64,000 nt of DNA from Cichorium intybus (taxonomy: Eukaryota > Streptophyta > Magnoliopsida > Asterales > Asteraceae). The translations under genes were made by a program, and so were the position numbers. Shown one piece after another: positions 20,999 through 37,389 of this stretch (positions within the stretch are counted from its first letter, which is position 1; each line of letters opens with the position of its first letter). The notes beneath the pieces are model-generated. The model did not search any database and was not told where the DNA came from. It was given only the letters and a program-made list of their open reading frames with translations. The stretch covers positions 61,878,354 through 61,942,353 of the forward strand of contig CM042011.1 in assembly GCA_023525715.1 (NCBI GenBank). Direction: 5' to 3'.

Positions 20999-22159
20999 GG
21001 GATAATGTCATAAAAGGATAACAAATAACATGAAATTCGCTCTTTAGGTCACCAAACTTTTAATCGGTCTTATTTGCCCATCAATTATTTTCTTTTTGTT
21101 CAATTACACCATTATATACGTTTTGTACCGGGTATAACCTGTTACAAGCCCACGTGGATCATCTTCCCGGTTCTAGTTGCTTGGTAATCGGGTATAACCG
21201 ATTGAGTTCCCGCACCTTTTATTCCCCCAACCCTAGGTCGATCGCACACTTCAAGTTTTCAGGTTATTTGTTGCTTCCATCACACCAAGAGTTTTTGAAG
21301 GCATCGGAGACAACAAGAAAGAGATCTGCAGGAAGTCGACAACAGGAAAGAGAGAAGGCGCCAGTGTTCCATCGTCGGAAGGGAAGAGATCTGTCGGAAA
21401 GGAGAAGGCGCCAGAGTAGTTGTTGGTTACTGCCAGTGTTACATCGCCGGAAAATGAAGGAGACGGGGGTGGTGCTAGTGTTCACTGTTAGAACCGAAAG
21501 AAAGGAAAGGGTGACTGATGCCGAAGATTTTTGATGATTCCCGGTGGCAGAGCTTCAATTATATAGGAGTAGTAAAGATGTAAGTTCCGGTGACCTACGG
21601 TTATTGTGGGCGGTGGTGGGTGGTGTAAGAGAACTCTATGCCGGAGATTGCAGCAGCTCCGACAGTGGTGAATGATGCTGATCATTACCGGTGCTAAATC
21701 GTTTTTATCCTCAGGTAGTGCAAAGCTGTAATGGTGATGTCGACATTGATGATGGTGCAGGCCTTGATGATGGTCCACAGGAAGCATCCAATCTCCCATC
21801 CCGCCTGTAACTCTATCCTTCCTGCAATGGAGTTTGCACCTCAACCCTTCCTTGCTGAATCTTTTTTATCCTCACGTTGGCATCGCTGCTACTGCCGATT
21901 CCATGGAACTGTTACCATCATCGCTGCTACTGCGGGAAATGGGTGTGTGTATAAAGCTGTGTAAAGCTATGATTGAAGCTTTGCCACTGGGAAAATGATC
22001 CACGTGGGGCATCTAACCGGTGATAACCGGTAGAAAAGGTATCCAATGGTATAATTGAACAAAAATAAAAAGATTGATGGGCAAATAAGACCAATTAAAA
22101 CTTTGATGACCTAAAGAACCAATTTCATGTTATTAGTTACCCTTTTATGACATTTTCTC
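20999..22159. mobile_element. Second Mutator-like element, 1161 bp, with GC-rich cargo
   Basis: The left end GGGATAATGTCATAAAAGG and the right end CCTTTTATGACATTTTCTC are inverted, and similarity of the arms continues for about 170-200 bp (for example TTTGCCCATCAAT on the left and ATTGATGGGCAAA on the right). The 9-bp TTATAATTA flanks both ends (20990-20998, 22160-22168). The middle (21200-21980) is richer in GC than the surroundings and contains a 126-codon frame rich in Arg, Glu and Ser (21154-21534). This may be captured host sequence (a Pack-MULE) but I do not recognise it. Confidence 0.85.
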
Positions 22160-22322
22160 TTATAATTATTAGTTATTTTGTAATCTGTTAATTATAATTA
22201 GCATGTAATTCGTATCTTGTAAAATAATTCAAATAAAGTTAAAAAGAGAATCATACAATTCTTTATAAGTCTGCTTTAACAAGAGATACTACGATTTATA
22301 TTAATTTCCATGTTGATAATTT

Positions 22323-22324
<2 letters not shown>

Positions 22325-22393
<69 letters not shown>
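22325..22393. repeat. (AT)n microsatellite
   Basis: About 34 uninterrupted AT units directly against the left end of the foldback MITE at 22395. Confidence 0.97.
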
Positions 22394-22394
<1 letters not shown>

Positions 22395-22396
<2 letters not shown>

Positions 22397-24043
22397 AAGC
22401 TTAGGTGTAGAACCACTCAAACAACCCATTTTTAACAAAAATAAATGTCCAAGCAACTTAATTTCTTCTAAATCGTCGTACACAATTTGTCGTTCCATTC
22501 CATTCAACTTGTTTACGTGCTATTTTAGTGATGTTTCTTCTTACCGCCAACTTTTATGTCATCACCACATACAGGCGTAATACTTTTAATCACTATATTG
22601 TATGACTCATACCATACTTTTTCATCCTTTTATAACCAATCACATGGATTACGTATATTAAAGAAAATAAAAGTTCATGTTATTCATAAAAAAGGTAATA
22701 ACATTTGATGGTTCTAGACCTAAGCTTACGTGTAGAACCATCAAAGTTTATTAGTTTTCATATGAAAAACTTGCATTTTATTTTCTTTAATATACGTAAT
22801 CCATGTGATTTATTATAAAAATATAAAAAAGTATGTTATGGGTCATACAATATAGTGATTAAAAGTATTACACCTGCATGTGTTGATGACATAAAAATTG
22901 GTGGTAAGAAGAAGCATCACTAAAATAGCACGTAAACAAGTTAAATTGAATGAGACAACAAATTGTGTACAACGATTTAGAAGAAATTAAGTTGCTTGGG
23001 ATTTTATTTTTGTTAAAAATGGGTTGTTTGAGTGGTTCTATGACATTGCACCGGTCGTCATGCGGTCAAAATAGTAAAATAACCTCACTCTCACTTAGTA
23101 CAATGGTAGTCAAGGTTGATCCACAGGAGTTACGTGGTCAAGGTAGGCAACAGATTACCAACTATAGTGTCACTTCTACAGCCAGAGGATCTAGTTTCCG
23201 ACTTATACCGAAAACAATCCCAAAAATCACAATTCAATAAATCCAGCACAAGCATCAACTAAACTAAACCAAAAAACTAACCTAGGTACTTACTGAAATC
23301 AGAATTGTATTTCAAAATCAGAAGTAACAAAGGTCAAATCCAAACATCCAACACAATCAAACATCCAAAATCCATTCAAAAGCATAAACACCGAAAAGAG
23401 AGCAATTAACGATAACCGAATGATTAACTATTAAAAACTCATATCCCAATGTTTCAAAACAGTAAACATAAAATTCAAGAACTAAGAACTAATGCAATTT
23501 GTTGTCACACCCAAAGACACTAGCCAAATCTACCTAAATTACTAAACTAATTGGAAATTAAAAGAGAAAAACATAAAATACCAAATTATGGTTGCTGAAA
23601 ACTTAAACTCGGAGTCAAAGAAGCCTTTGGGAGTCATTCCTATGCCAGGTCTTTGCTGCATTTTTCGACCTAAAACCCTCTATTTATAGTTGCAAAAATT
23701 AAGAGACCACGCCGCGCACAAGTGAAATCCGCGGCGCGCGTGTTGGTTTATCCCCGTTTTCTCGGCATTTGAATCTTCTCCACCGCCTCAATGCTGATTC
23801 ATCGTGTCGCGCCTTTGTAAACTCCACGGCGCACGTGTGAATTCGACTGTTTTGTCTTTATCTTCAAATTTCTTCCATTTTGTACGCTTTTAGCCCCTGT
23901 TTACGTTATTTCTTTCAAAACAAGCACTGACACAAAAAGTGAGAATACCACAACATATATAAATAATTTCACTAAGAATAGGGCTCAACAACGACTAAAA
24001 TACTTGATATTACTAGGCGTTGTCATTCTACACCTAAGCTTAG
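22395..24043. mobile_element. Foldback MITE split by a solo LTR
   Basis: The first 18 bp, CTAAGCTTAGGTGTAGAA, are the exact reverse complement of 24026-24043. After removal of the solo LTR (23041-24025) and one TTCTA copy, the element is a palindrome of about 660 bp; 22408-22710 pairs with 22738-23040, with the centre near 22724 inside GGTTCTAGACCTAAGCTTAC. The left end abuts (AT)n and the right end is followed by ATATATA, so the target was a TA-rich tract. No coding capacity; superfamily not assigned. Confidence 0.75.
23041..24025. mobile_element. Solo LTR, 985 bp, in the foldback MITE
   Basis: Begins TGACATTGCACC and ends GGCGTTGTCA, giving TGACA/TGTCA inverted tips, and is flanked by the 5-bp duplication TTCTA (23036-23040, 24026-24030). 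It contains a GTTGATCCACAGG stretch and a TATTTATAG box. No internal region remains, so it arose by recombination between the two LTRs of a former element. Copia or Gypsy cannot be decided here. The frame at 22950-23240 crosses its border and is not a gene. Confidence 0.8.
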
Positions 24044-24070
24044 ATATATAACATCCTCATATTCACCATC

Positions 24071-28033
<3,963 letters not shown>

Positions 28034-29764
28034 CTAGGTTATAAACCCGTGTTCAACACGGATTGGATATTTATAAATACATAAACATAAAATTTACTTA
28101 TATTACATAATTGTTAATACTTGTTGGTATAAATATTTCTAATTGAAACCCAAAGTGAAACTTAGTTGGTATAATAGAAAAAAATGAAAAAAACGGAAAT
28201 CTAAATTTATTTTTTGTCAAACTTTCAAACACAAGAGTTGATAAATGTTACGAATCAAAGATTATGAACATTTGCTGTATTGGTCCATAAAAGGGAATAA
28301 AAGGAAATCGACCAAAAAATGTTTGGAATTTGAATTTTTGTGAGTGTGTCTAATGTGTGTGTGTGTGTGAGACAAACAAATATCAGTTAAGGTGTTTTGG
28401 GGTTTGAGTGATAACAGACATTGATAGAAAAAAAAGTATACTATTAATGTAGCAGTACAAATTTAATAATGAAACAGTTAATATTACAGTTTGCATAATT
28501 TTTGGTTTGTTTAAAGTATTTTATCAATTTTATTAGTAGTGAAGATTATGGGTAATTATGTCCTTGATTCCATTTTGTAACCAATTGAGGATGCAGAAAG
28601 AATTTGGAGTGAGTCATTGAGAAGGGCATAAGAGGTAATGAAAAAAAAATGTAAATAACTTTTTTTACAGATTTGGTCCCTAAAAAAGTCAGACATTGTA
28701 AATAACTTTTTTATAGATTTGATCCCTAAAAAGTCAGACACTGTAAACACAATATGAAAGTACGTTGGTATAATTGGATATAAACAAAAATTGTAAAAAA
28801 CTTTTTTTTACAGATTTGGTCCGTTTAAAGTCAGACATTGTAAATAACTTTTTTTACAGATTTCGTCCCTAAAAGGCCATAAAAGGAATTCGACATTAAA
28901 GTCAACAATATGTCTAATTTATAACATTTAATGAAACCACGTTCCTATAACAGACAAAAGGGCATACATGGAAAAATTAGTTTTTTTAAAACACAATATG
29001 AAAGTACGTTGTTATAAGTGGAAATGAAAAAAACATTGAAAATAAAACCTTTTTTTTTACAGATGTGGTCCGTAAAAGGGCATAAAACGAATTAGACAAA
29101 AAAGGGCATAATTGGAATGTACACTTTTTGTATTTTTGGTAACTAATTGAGGATGCTGCAACCGTTTAGAGTCGGACATTGAGAAGGGCATAACTGGAAT
29201 GTACAATTTTTGTATTTTTGGTAACTTATTGTGAACTTTTTGGTGGAAACATCGACTAAGGTATAATATATGATTTCTTTTTTATTGATTTTTCTAATCA
29301 TTTGTGTATTTTTGCAATCATTTGTAAATAACTTTTTTTACCGATTTGGTCCATAAAAGGGCATAAAAGGAATTAGACAAAAAGGGCATAAAAGGAATTC
29401 GACATTAAAATCATCAATATGTCTAATTTATAACATTTATTGTAACCAGGTTCTTATAACAGACAAAAGGGCATAGATGGATTTTAAAAAAAAAACACAA
29501 GATGAAAGTACATTGGTATAATATACCAAACTGCATAACTGTAAAAATTAAACTAATTCTTTCGACTTTCAAACACAAATGAAATTATATTGTTGTAATA
29601 CAAAAAAGGGATAACTGGAATGTTGAGTTTTTAAGATTTCCCATTAACCTAATCCTACAATCACTCGATTTCCTTTTATGCCCTTTTTAGGGACCAAAAC
29701 ACTAAAAAAATTAGAAATCTAGAAACCTACTTATAGATTTGTACATTATAGATACAGAAAATTC

Positions 29765-30001
29765 ATGCATAGTAGATTGCTAAAAATGAACATCAGTCTT
29801 TTTGAAGAAAAATTGCAAGCCCATTCCAAATCTTTACATAAAGAAGCAATAAGTGTATCTGAAACAGTGTCAACTCTTCATAAACAAATGACTTCCAATA
29901 AATACTCCCTTGAATCCATCAATAAACACAAAGAGAAGGAAATTTTAGCCTTACATAAATACGTTACAATGCTGTTTCAATCTTGCAAGATTTCAGTTTA
30001 G
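29765..30001 (+). pseudogene. Coiled-coil gene fragment in the Helitron
   Basis: A 78-codon frame ending at TAG. The translation has heptad-like leucines, serines and lysines (SLFEEKLQAHSKSLHKEAIS, then TLHKQMTSNKYSLESINKHK). It vaguely resembles plant long coiled-coil proteins, but I cannot name the parent. No promoter, no neighbouring exon. It is most likely a captured exon and not a gene. Confidence 0.4.
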
Positions 30002-32108
30002 GTAACGGTACATCATTACCTCAAATACACAATTGAATTGAAGCATAATTAAAGAAAACGATGCATTGTTAACTAAATTAAGAGCAAGAAGACAGTGTCG
30101 ATCTTCAATATATTATGCATAATTGAGAATTTATGCGTTGATTAAGGGATTATGTATTAAATGAGTGATAGAAACCGAGTAAAGACTAAAGATAATACAA
30201 CTGGGCGGGAAAAGAAGGTGGGAATGCTATAAGAGGATGCCCGTTGGCATACACAATAGTGTTTTATTAGAATGTACGGATTTTAAAATATTACAAGTTA
30301 CTAAACAACTAATATGTAGACACCTGGGTGTAGCCCCGTCAATTTCACCTCCTTTACTCACAATAATTTCACCTCCTTTACTCACAATTTATGGCTTTTC
30401 CTGAAAGAATACACCTATCTGAAAGTGCGTAAGTAACAACTTCATAAGAGTACTTTGATGAGTCTATAAAATGAAGATTAAGAGAAAAAAATGGAGTGAC
30501 CACAAACAGTGTGACAGCATGTTGGGAATAGTTCAAAAAAGCTCATAGACCTCCATCTCCTTCTCCGCCAAGAGAAACATCCTTTTCTAGATAAGAAAAA
30601 ACATACTCAATGACCAATAAAGCAAAATCATATTTAGGGACCAAAAACCTTATATGTTGATAAGAAGATTTACTTGAAACCGTTGTAATCCAATAACCTC
30701 AATTTCCTTTCAACTTTAAAATAAGATTTAAACAATTTTTTGGTGTCCCTAGATCTGCAAACCACAAACATGTTTGAAAGCAATTAATGATCAACGGCTG
30801 GAAATAGCAATGCGCTTTCATAGAAGGGTTTCTAAAAATTATATGCCTAACGTGATTCCATAACCATATTTAAAAAAATAAATTATGATCCGAAAAAAAT
30901 TGGTAACAAAACAAAGAACATGTCAAATACAAGAAATAACAACATGCTTCCATTTATTTGTTTAATATAGCACCCTACTTTTAATTTTTTTTTTTTGTTA
31001 AGCAGTTGTAACTTGATGATGTCTATCAAACCACATATTCAACTATTTAATGATGTCTATCAAACCACAGATTCAACACACTGTGTGTTCAGACTCATAA
31101 ACAGACATGTACACAAAGAGCACACATATTAACATATAATCGAGCAATTTTTGTAAGTACATCCCAGAAATAGAATTAGCCGAAAGGACAAAACAAATTT
31201 TCATCTAGAAGGTAAACAGGTAACAATTAATTATTCTAGATAAAGATCATAATACGAGTTTGTAAAATAGAATTGTAGAAAATAAGTTGGAATCCTTTAA
31301 GAAAAACAGGAAAGAAACATCACCAGGATTGTAAAGCGGGTTATGAGGTTATCACAGAATGCCAGTGAAGATCTCCAGTTTGTTCATTAAGCTTGTAGAT
31401 CCACGACGGGTTTTAGCTCTCTCTGCACGTTCAAATGAAACTGTTTTCGATTTGTAAGATTTATATTTGAATCAATGAAAAATTTTAATAATTGATTTCA
31501 TAAAGTAGCGTATAATAACTATGCATTTAAGACAAATCATAAATTCGGGAAACTTAACCACAAATATTAATACTTCTTTTTAAAACAGTTATCACATTAA
31601 TGAATTTAATAGGTTTTCGCTTAAAAATCACCCGATCTGCATAAGTCCTTAAAGGAAAGAGAGAAACATACATTGTTTCCTACGTTGATACTTATAAGTA
31701 ATAACCACTCCATTAGTTGATATTTTACTTATAACCACTGCATCATTTGTTTATTTCAACTCTATTTCACTTATTAAGCTAACACAAAAAGAGACATCGA
31801 ACGTAACTTAAAAATATGACGACATTGTTCTAAAGATTTTCTGAAATCGATAATAAATTTCAAAATCTTGGTTACAAATTAAATTCCAGAACATTAATTG
31901 AAATGTTGCATCTTAAAAAGAACCCAATTTCAAGTCAAGGTTACTTAGATTCTAGTTGATAAGGAGAAAGAAGATGAGGGGTGATTGTGGTTTATGGAAA
32001 CTGCATAAAGGAGATACCTTTTCATGAATATGATTTGCTGCCAAATCAACTCAAATCCAAATTTGTAACACAATACATAAAAAATAGATCCATTAGAACA
32101 CAAATCAG

Positions 32109-32213
<105 letters not shown>

Positions 32214-32397
32214 TAAAAGCTACTAAATTAGAAGAAGTACCTTCATAGTCCAAAAGCTCTGATTTGATTTGTTCATTAGAACACAGATCACTGCGTTTCT
32301 TTATCCTGCTTAGACACATGGTGCAACTCTAAAACCTGAAAATTAATCTCATGAATAAGAAATGTATTAAATAAACAAATGGTATTAGAAAATGAAC

Positions 32398-32544
32398 CTT
32401 ATATGTATCAACATATAGAATATTTATACTAATAATATCTTTGTTGTCATTTTTAGTTTCATCGGTTAAAGCTTCCCAAAGCTCGTGTTCCTCTATGTAC
32501 CCACTTTTATTTTTATCGAAAAACCCAAAAGCTTCTTTAAGATG
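32398..32544 (-). pseudogene. Captured CDPK-like EF-hand exon
   Basis: On the minus strand the frame reads HLKEAFGFFDKNKSGYIEEH and continues ELWEALTDE, then an acidic stretch and VDTYK before a GT. The 12-residue loop DKNKSGYIEEHE keeps the calcium ligands at positions 1, 3, 5 and 12 and Gly at 6. The shape AF.FFDKN.SGYIE..EL.EAL followed by an HDVDTDK-like piece is that of the C-terminal EF-hands of plant calcium-dependent protein kinases. No kinase domain is present, and the frame around it (32329-32946) does not start with ATG and has no other recognisable part. I read it as an exon carried by the Helitron. Confidence 0.55.
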
Positions 32545-33422
32545 AACACTATAACCGTAAGATTGGGAAATAAATTCATAACATGACACAAACCTGCTCA
32601 GGAAACCGTGGTTCTTCTCTAACTGCAATAATTCTCGATCATTGAATTCTTGATGCAGGGGAGTTCTATACATGATATAATCAAGTGAGTGTGTTTGTCT
32701 AAACCATGGTTTCTCTTTACGATCTTCATAGAAATATATAGAGCAAAATAACATAGTAAAAAAGAATCGCAAATCTAGAGGTTTAGAGTACCAACCTTTA
32801 ATCAAGTCGAGTTGCAGGAGCAAAAGAATAACCAATGTTGTTGGGGTTGAAAAATGATGAAGATGATTGTAGGCTATACAACAATCAATCATGATAGTTA
32901 AGACAAACCCAAATGCAGTTACAATCCCCTGGAAGGGTAACTGCAAAGCGATAATTGTGCGAAGAAGGAGGAGGAGGCAGTGATTGGAGTCGCGATTCCG
33001 CTTGAGGAATATGATAGGGGTTTAGATACCTCTGGATAGAAAAAATAGATTTGATAACCGATAGATGATAAATGTGGCGGAGAAAAAAACGGTGAAGGAT
33101 TCACGAACGGGCAGGGAAAGATCAATGACAATGAGGAATGTGGAATAGTTTAGGGATTTGCTTCATCTGGGGTAGCGATTTCAAAAGAGGCGCAGAAAGA
33201 GAATGAAAACTGATTCCCAGATTTCTTTTTACAGTTTCCTAAATTAATGGGATTTAATTGGGATTAATATAATTTCAAGTTTAATTAAATGGAAAATAGC
33301 AGGATAAGAGCACTGGGCGGGAAAAAAAGAAGGTGATCGCTATTAACATGACACGTGGCAATATTAGGCTGTGAAAAGATAACATGTGGCAATTAAAGGC
33401 TTCCTTTATTATAAAGTATAGA

Positions 33423-33809
33423 TCTTGTTGTAATTAAGATTAGTTAGGTTGATGTATGAGTTTGGGTGATTAGAAACTCATTTGGAAGGAGTTTGAGCCT
33501 TAAAGCCAAAAAGAGGCTACACGGGTCATGTAAAGATGCTTTAGAAACTGTTTTTAGCCACTGCTGGACCCACACGGGTCGTGTTCAAGTACACGGGTCA
33601 TGTACAAATTTCAGTGAGCAAGCAGTGAGTTACACGGGGCGTTCAAAATCGACACGAGCAAGATTTTTAAAAGTTAGCGACACTAACTTTAGATGTTAGC
33701 GCTGCTAACATCGTGCAAACCCTATTCAAGTGTTGTGAAACTTCATTTCAATGAAAGGAATCCCAAATCGAAGTTCAGAGCAAAATACGGCGATTTTGGG
33801 TCAAATTAA
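33423..33809. other. Gypsy-like relic, left part
   Basis: Contains CACACGGGTCGTGTTCAAGT and related ACACGGGTCATGTA copies, and GTTAGCG..GCTAACAT, motifs of the kind found in plant Gypsy LTRs. It continues on the other side of the solo LTR. No gene. Confidence 0.4.
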
Positions 33810-34574
33810 TGAAGGGATTTCTAGCAATCAATGAACAAATAAAAATTATGGTTCACATGCAACCCTAGAAAGATCTATGTTTTCTTCTATGAAGATAATA
33901 AACTAAAACCTAAGGCCAATAATAATTTCTAAATATCAAAAGGAATTAACCAACCTTTTAATTATTGTTCTTGAAGCTAGCAGCAAACAGATCCTGCCTC
34001 AAATACAAGTCACACCCAAAGCAATGGAGAAGACAGTCCAGCAGAGTAATCACAGTGAAAAATGGCACAGGATTAGGGTTCCCAGGGGATCCCTATTTAT
34101 AGCTATCAGGTGGTACAGCTTGAAACCCTAGAGCCCATCTTTGGCAAGCCTTTTACCAATTGGGCAACGCTTCCTTTAAACCCTAATTAGGGTTTCGAGA
34201 TTTATGGTGCCCACACCATAAACTCGACACTTTCCACCATTGTACACTGGCAAGTTAATATTCTACTATTGAATAATTACAGAACCAGTCCCTGCATTAT
34301 TAATTAACTAATTTAATCACTAAATTAAATCCAATTAATTCTAGATTAAATCTTAATTAATAATTATAGTTTCTAATTAATATATTAACACTTAAATATA
34401 TTAATAAACCATTTAATTAATTCTATTGATTTATTAAACAATTAATAAATCAACCTTTTACTCTACTGAACTCTATCCTAACCTCCAGCTATGAGGGCAA
34501 CCCAAATGTACTTATGTTTCAATTAACAAGATAAATATAAATATAAAGTCATGGCTTAGACACCTAATCCAACA
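33810..34574 (-). mobile_element. Solo LTR of the gag-only element family
   Basis: 765 bp with the same ends as the LTRs at 6886 and 13001 (sense strand TGTTG..CTTCA) and clear similarity throughout, including the AATTAATTCTAGATTAAATC stretch. ATTAA stands on both sides (33805-33809, 34575-34579). No internal sequence, so it is a product of LTR-LTR recombination. It is more diverged from the pair than they are from each other. Confidence 0.92.
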
Positions 34575-34579
34575 ATTAA

Positions 34580-35095
34580 GCTTGGAGATTCATAAGCAAG
34601 TGTGGAGAGACTCGAATCAAACCCCGTAAACGCGTTCTTGATTCCTAATTCATCAATATGAGTAATTTTTCGGTTTTGGGTTTTGAAACCCTAACTTTCA
34701 ATTCCGTGATTTAGCTATATGTTGTTATATATGTTGTTAGTAGATTGTTAGTGGATGCCTTTTGAGTTATTGTTGTGGTTATTGTCGAGTTTCTACGGTT
34801 GAATGAGTAGAACCGCGGATTTGTAAGTTTCGGTAAATATAAAGTTGATATTTACCGTTTATACTCCTTTTCCTCTTTCAATTTCTACATCTTTGAGATA
34901 TATGTTGTTGAGATGATTGTGGATATTGGAGAATTGATTTAGACTATGGTAATATAACCAAGTCTAGTGAACAGGAGCCCGTTATGCGTAATTTGGGGGT
35001 TTCGCATACTAAGACAATATCAGGTGAGTACTTTCAAGTACTTGAGTAATAGTTACATCTTGTTGTATGTAATATATATATATATGTTGTGTGTA

Positions 35096-35191
<96 letters not shown>

Positions 35192-35833
35192 GGTGTTATA
35201 TTAATACTGCGGTAACTTAGAGTTGGATTGATTATGTTATCTATGGATAACAAGAGATGAGTTGAAATCTATATTGAGTAGAGTATATGATAGAGTGGTT
35301 GAGTTAAAGAGTCTTTGAGTCTAATTGTTACAGCCATGAGAATTGCTATGATTGAGTATAGTTGATTGTGAAAATGAGTACATACGAGAATGTGATCGAG
35401 TTTATGAGCAGTACCGGTTATGGTACTTATTTATGAGTTGATGTATGCAAATTATTAGCTGGCGTTGTAAGCTAATGTGATTGCAGGTTTCAGATATAAA
35501 TAGGAGATGTTTACTTGCTAATGAGAATAGCAAGAAAGGAAGACGAGGATGTGCATTGAAAGAGATTTATGGAATGTGAATGTGATTACTCACTAAGCTT
35601 TTTATAAGCTTACACTTGAGTTGTATGTTGTTTTGCAGGTATTTGTAGCTGTGATAGGGGAAGGCATGTGATAAAGAGAGATGTACAACTTAGAGCCTGT
35701 CCTTTAATAGTATTGGATTCTATTTGTAATGTTTGGTCTGTACTTTGAGGACCTTTTTACGTAATTAATATATGATAACATCTTGTTTCCCTGGTTTGAG
35801 TAAAAGTATACCCATATTTGATGTATACTTGTT
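34580..35833. other. Gypsy-like relic, right part
   Basis: No gene. It contains CACTAAGCTTTTTATAAGCTTACAC near 35590, like ACACTAAGCTTTTATAGCTTACGC at 63080, and CCCATATTTGATG..TAC at 35811, like 63757. These are terminal motifs of one LTR family represented at 60350-63790 as well. It also carries a compound microsatellite. Confidence 0.4.
35087..35192. repeat. Compound (GT)(AT)n(GT) microsatellite
   Basis: A short GT run, about 33 AT units to 35170, then 11 GT units. Confidence 0.95.
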
Positions 35834-36526
35834 TGAAAATCAATGAACTAAATCCTAAGTTCACATGCAACCTAGGAGGATCTATGTTTTCTTCTAATTA
35901 AACATATAACAAAATCCTAAAAGGCCCAGAAAAATAAACTAAAGAAAGAGAATTAGAAAAACTAACCTTTTAGTATTTCTTGGAAGCAAAGCAACAGAAA
36001 TCTCTTGTCTCAAATGCAGTCACACCCAGGGAGCAGGAAGGTCACAAAAATCCAGAGAGAAAATTAGCACTGAATATGAGGTCCAGGGGTCCCTATTTAT
36101 AGGCTACCAAATGATCCTTAGAGATAAACCTCGTTTGACTTTCAAACAGAGATAAACCCAATCTCTAAGCCATTTTCCGGATTATTCATAGGCGCGCCGC
36201 GACCTATACATTGGCGCGCCGCGCGTGTTAATTCAACTATTGAATTGGAACAACTTTAGCCCCTGTCCTCCTGATTAATCTAATTAATGCCACAAATTTC
36301 AATCCAATTAATTTCTGATTAATTATTAATCAAATAATATTATATATTATCTCCATAATATATTAATAAACAATCTCTTGATTTATTAGTCATATAATAA
36401 ATCAACCTTTCTCTCTACTTGACTTTCTACCAAACCTCCAGCTATGAGGGCAACCCAAATGGACTATGCTACAATTAATCAGGTAAATACTAATTATTAG
36501 TCATGGCTTAGACACCTAATCCAACA
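35834..36526 (-). repeat. 3' LTR of the Copia element (outer tip missing)
   Basis: Aligns with 42759-43452 from AAATCAATGAAC onward. The first about 15 bases of the partner have no match, and the sequence to the left (CCCATATTTGATG) belongs to the flanking Gypsy-like repeat. Confidence 0.88.
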
Positions 36527-36540
36527 GTCTCCCACTTGGA
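36527..36540 (-). promoter_or_regulatory. Polypurine tract of the Copia element
   Basis: Sense strand TCCAAGTGGGAGAC immediately before the 3' LTR; identical to the tract of the gag-only element. Confidence 0.85.
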
Positions 36541-37389
36541 TAAGTCTATGACTATAATTACCAATTTAGTCTCTAATTAATTAGCAACTGTAGCTTCCTA
36601 GAAACCGCTGTCGAACTCTGACCTAGTCAGTTCTGTCCATAGATAAGTGACCAGATGATCCTCCGTCCAACAAGATATTTTCAGACTCAAGACATGGATT
36701 AAGATCAATCATTTTCTGATTCTCTGTTTCCCGATTTCTGATTTGCATATGACTTTAAGACTACTAATTGACCATATCAATTTAGTCCTGGTTGGCCAAC
36801 CCTTTCAGTCAACTTCAAAATCATCGAGAGGCTTACAGATATCTGTTTCCCGACAGGATCAAGGGACGAATAAGCTTTGACTCATATACCTATGTCTTTT
36901 ACTAGTCAAATTATTCACAACAACACGTTTTATAACATCGCGTTACCGATGCGTTTTCGCATTGTCAATGAACAACCGCTTGGTAAAACATAACTTATAT
37001 GTCTCTACTTAAAGATCAAAAGATATTATCGTCTCAACATTGCTCGTGATGTAATCCATGAAGCAATCTATTGAGCGTGGGTTTATCTAATACTTAAATC
37101 CCTATTTCTAAGTACTCATGAAAGTTGTAGCAATCTTATTGCTATGTCTAACTCCTTAGACAATCTACAAGCCAATTCATGACAGCCTTCGTTCATACTT
37201 ACTCCCTAAAAGTATGAGTGACTGTGGACATTTGAATAATCAGAATTACTCAGGAAGTAAACATGCAAAATGAAACATAATGATAAACAATCGACAAAAG
37301 GCAGTATCAAATACTCATCAACAAAACTATATTATTAAATCACCAAAGTCAATTACATTTATATTGCAATAAGTTTCAATCCTATCTAA
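36541..37389 (-). other. Non-coding 3' region of the Copia element
   Basis: About 850 bp between the pol stop and the PPT, alignable with 7663-8420 of the gag-only element. It lacks the conserved-loop hairpins that the gag-only element has further on. No gene. Confidence 0.65.

Noticed and set aside
32329..32946. 205-codon frame as a real calcium-sensor gene
   Set aside because: It opens at TTG, most of it is unlike any protein I know, and only the EF-hand exon is recognisable; it lies inside a Helitron.
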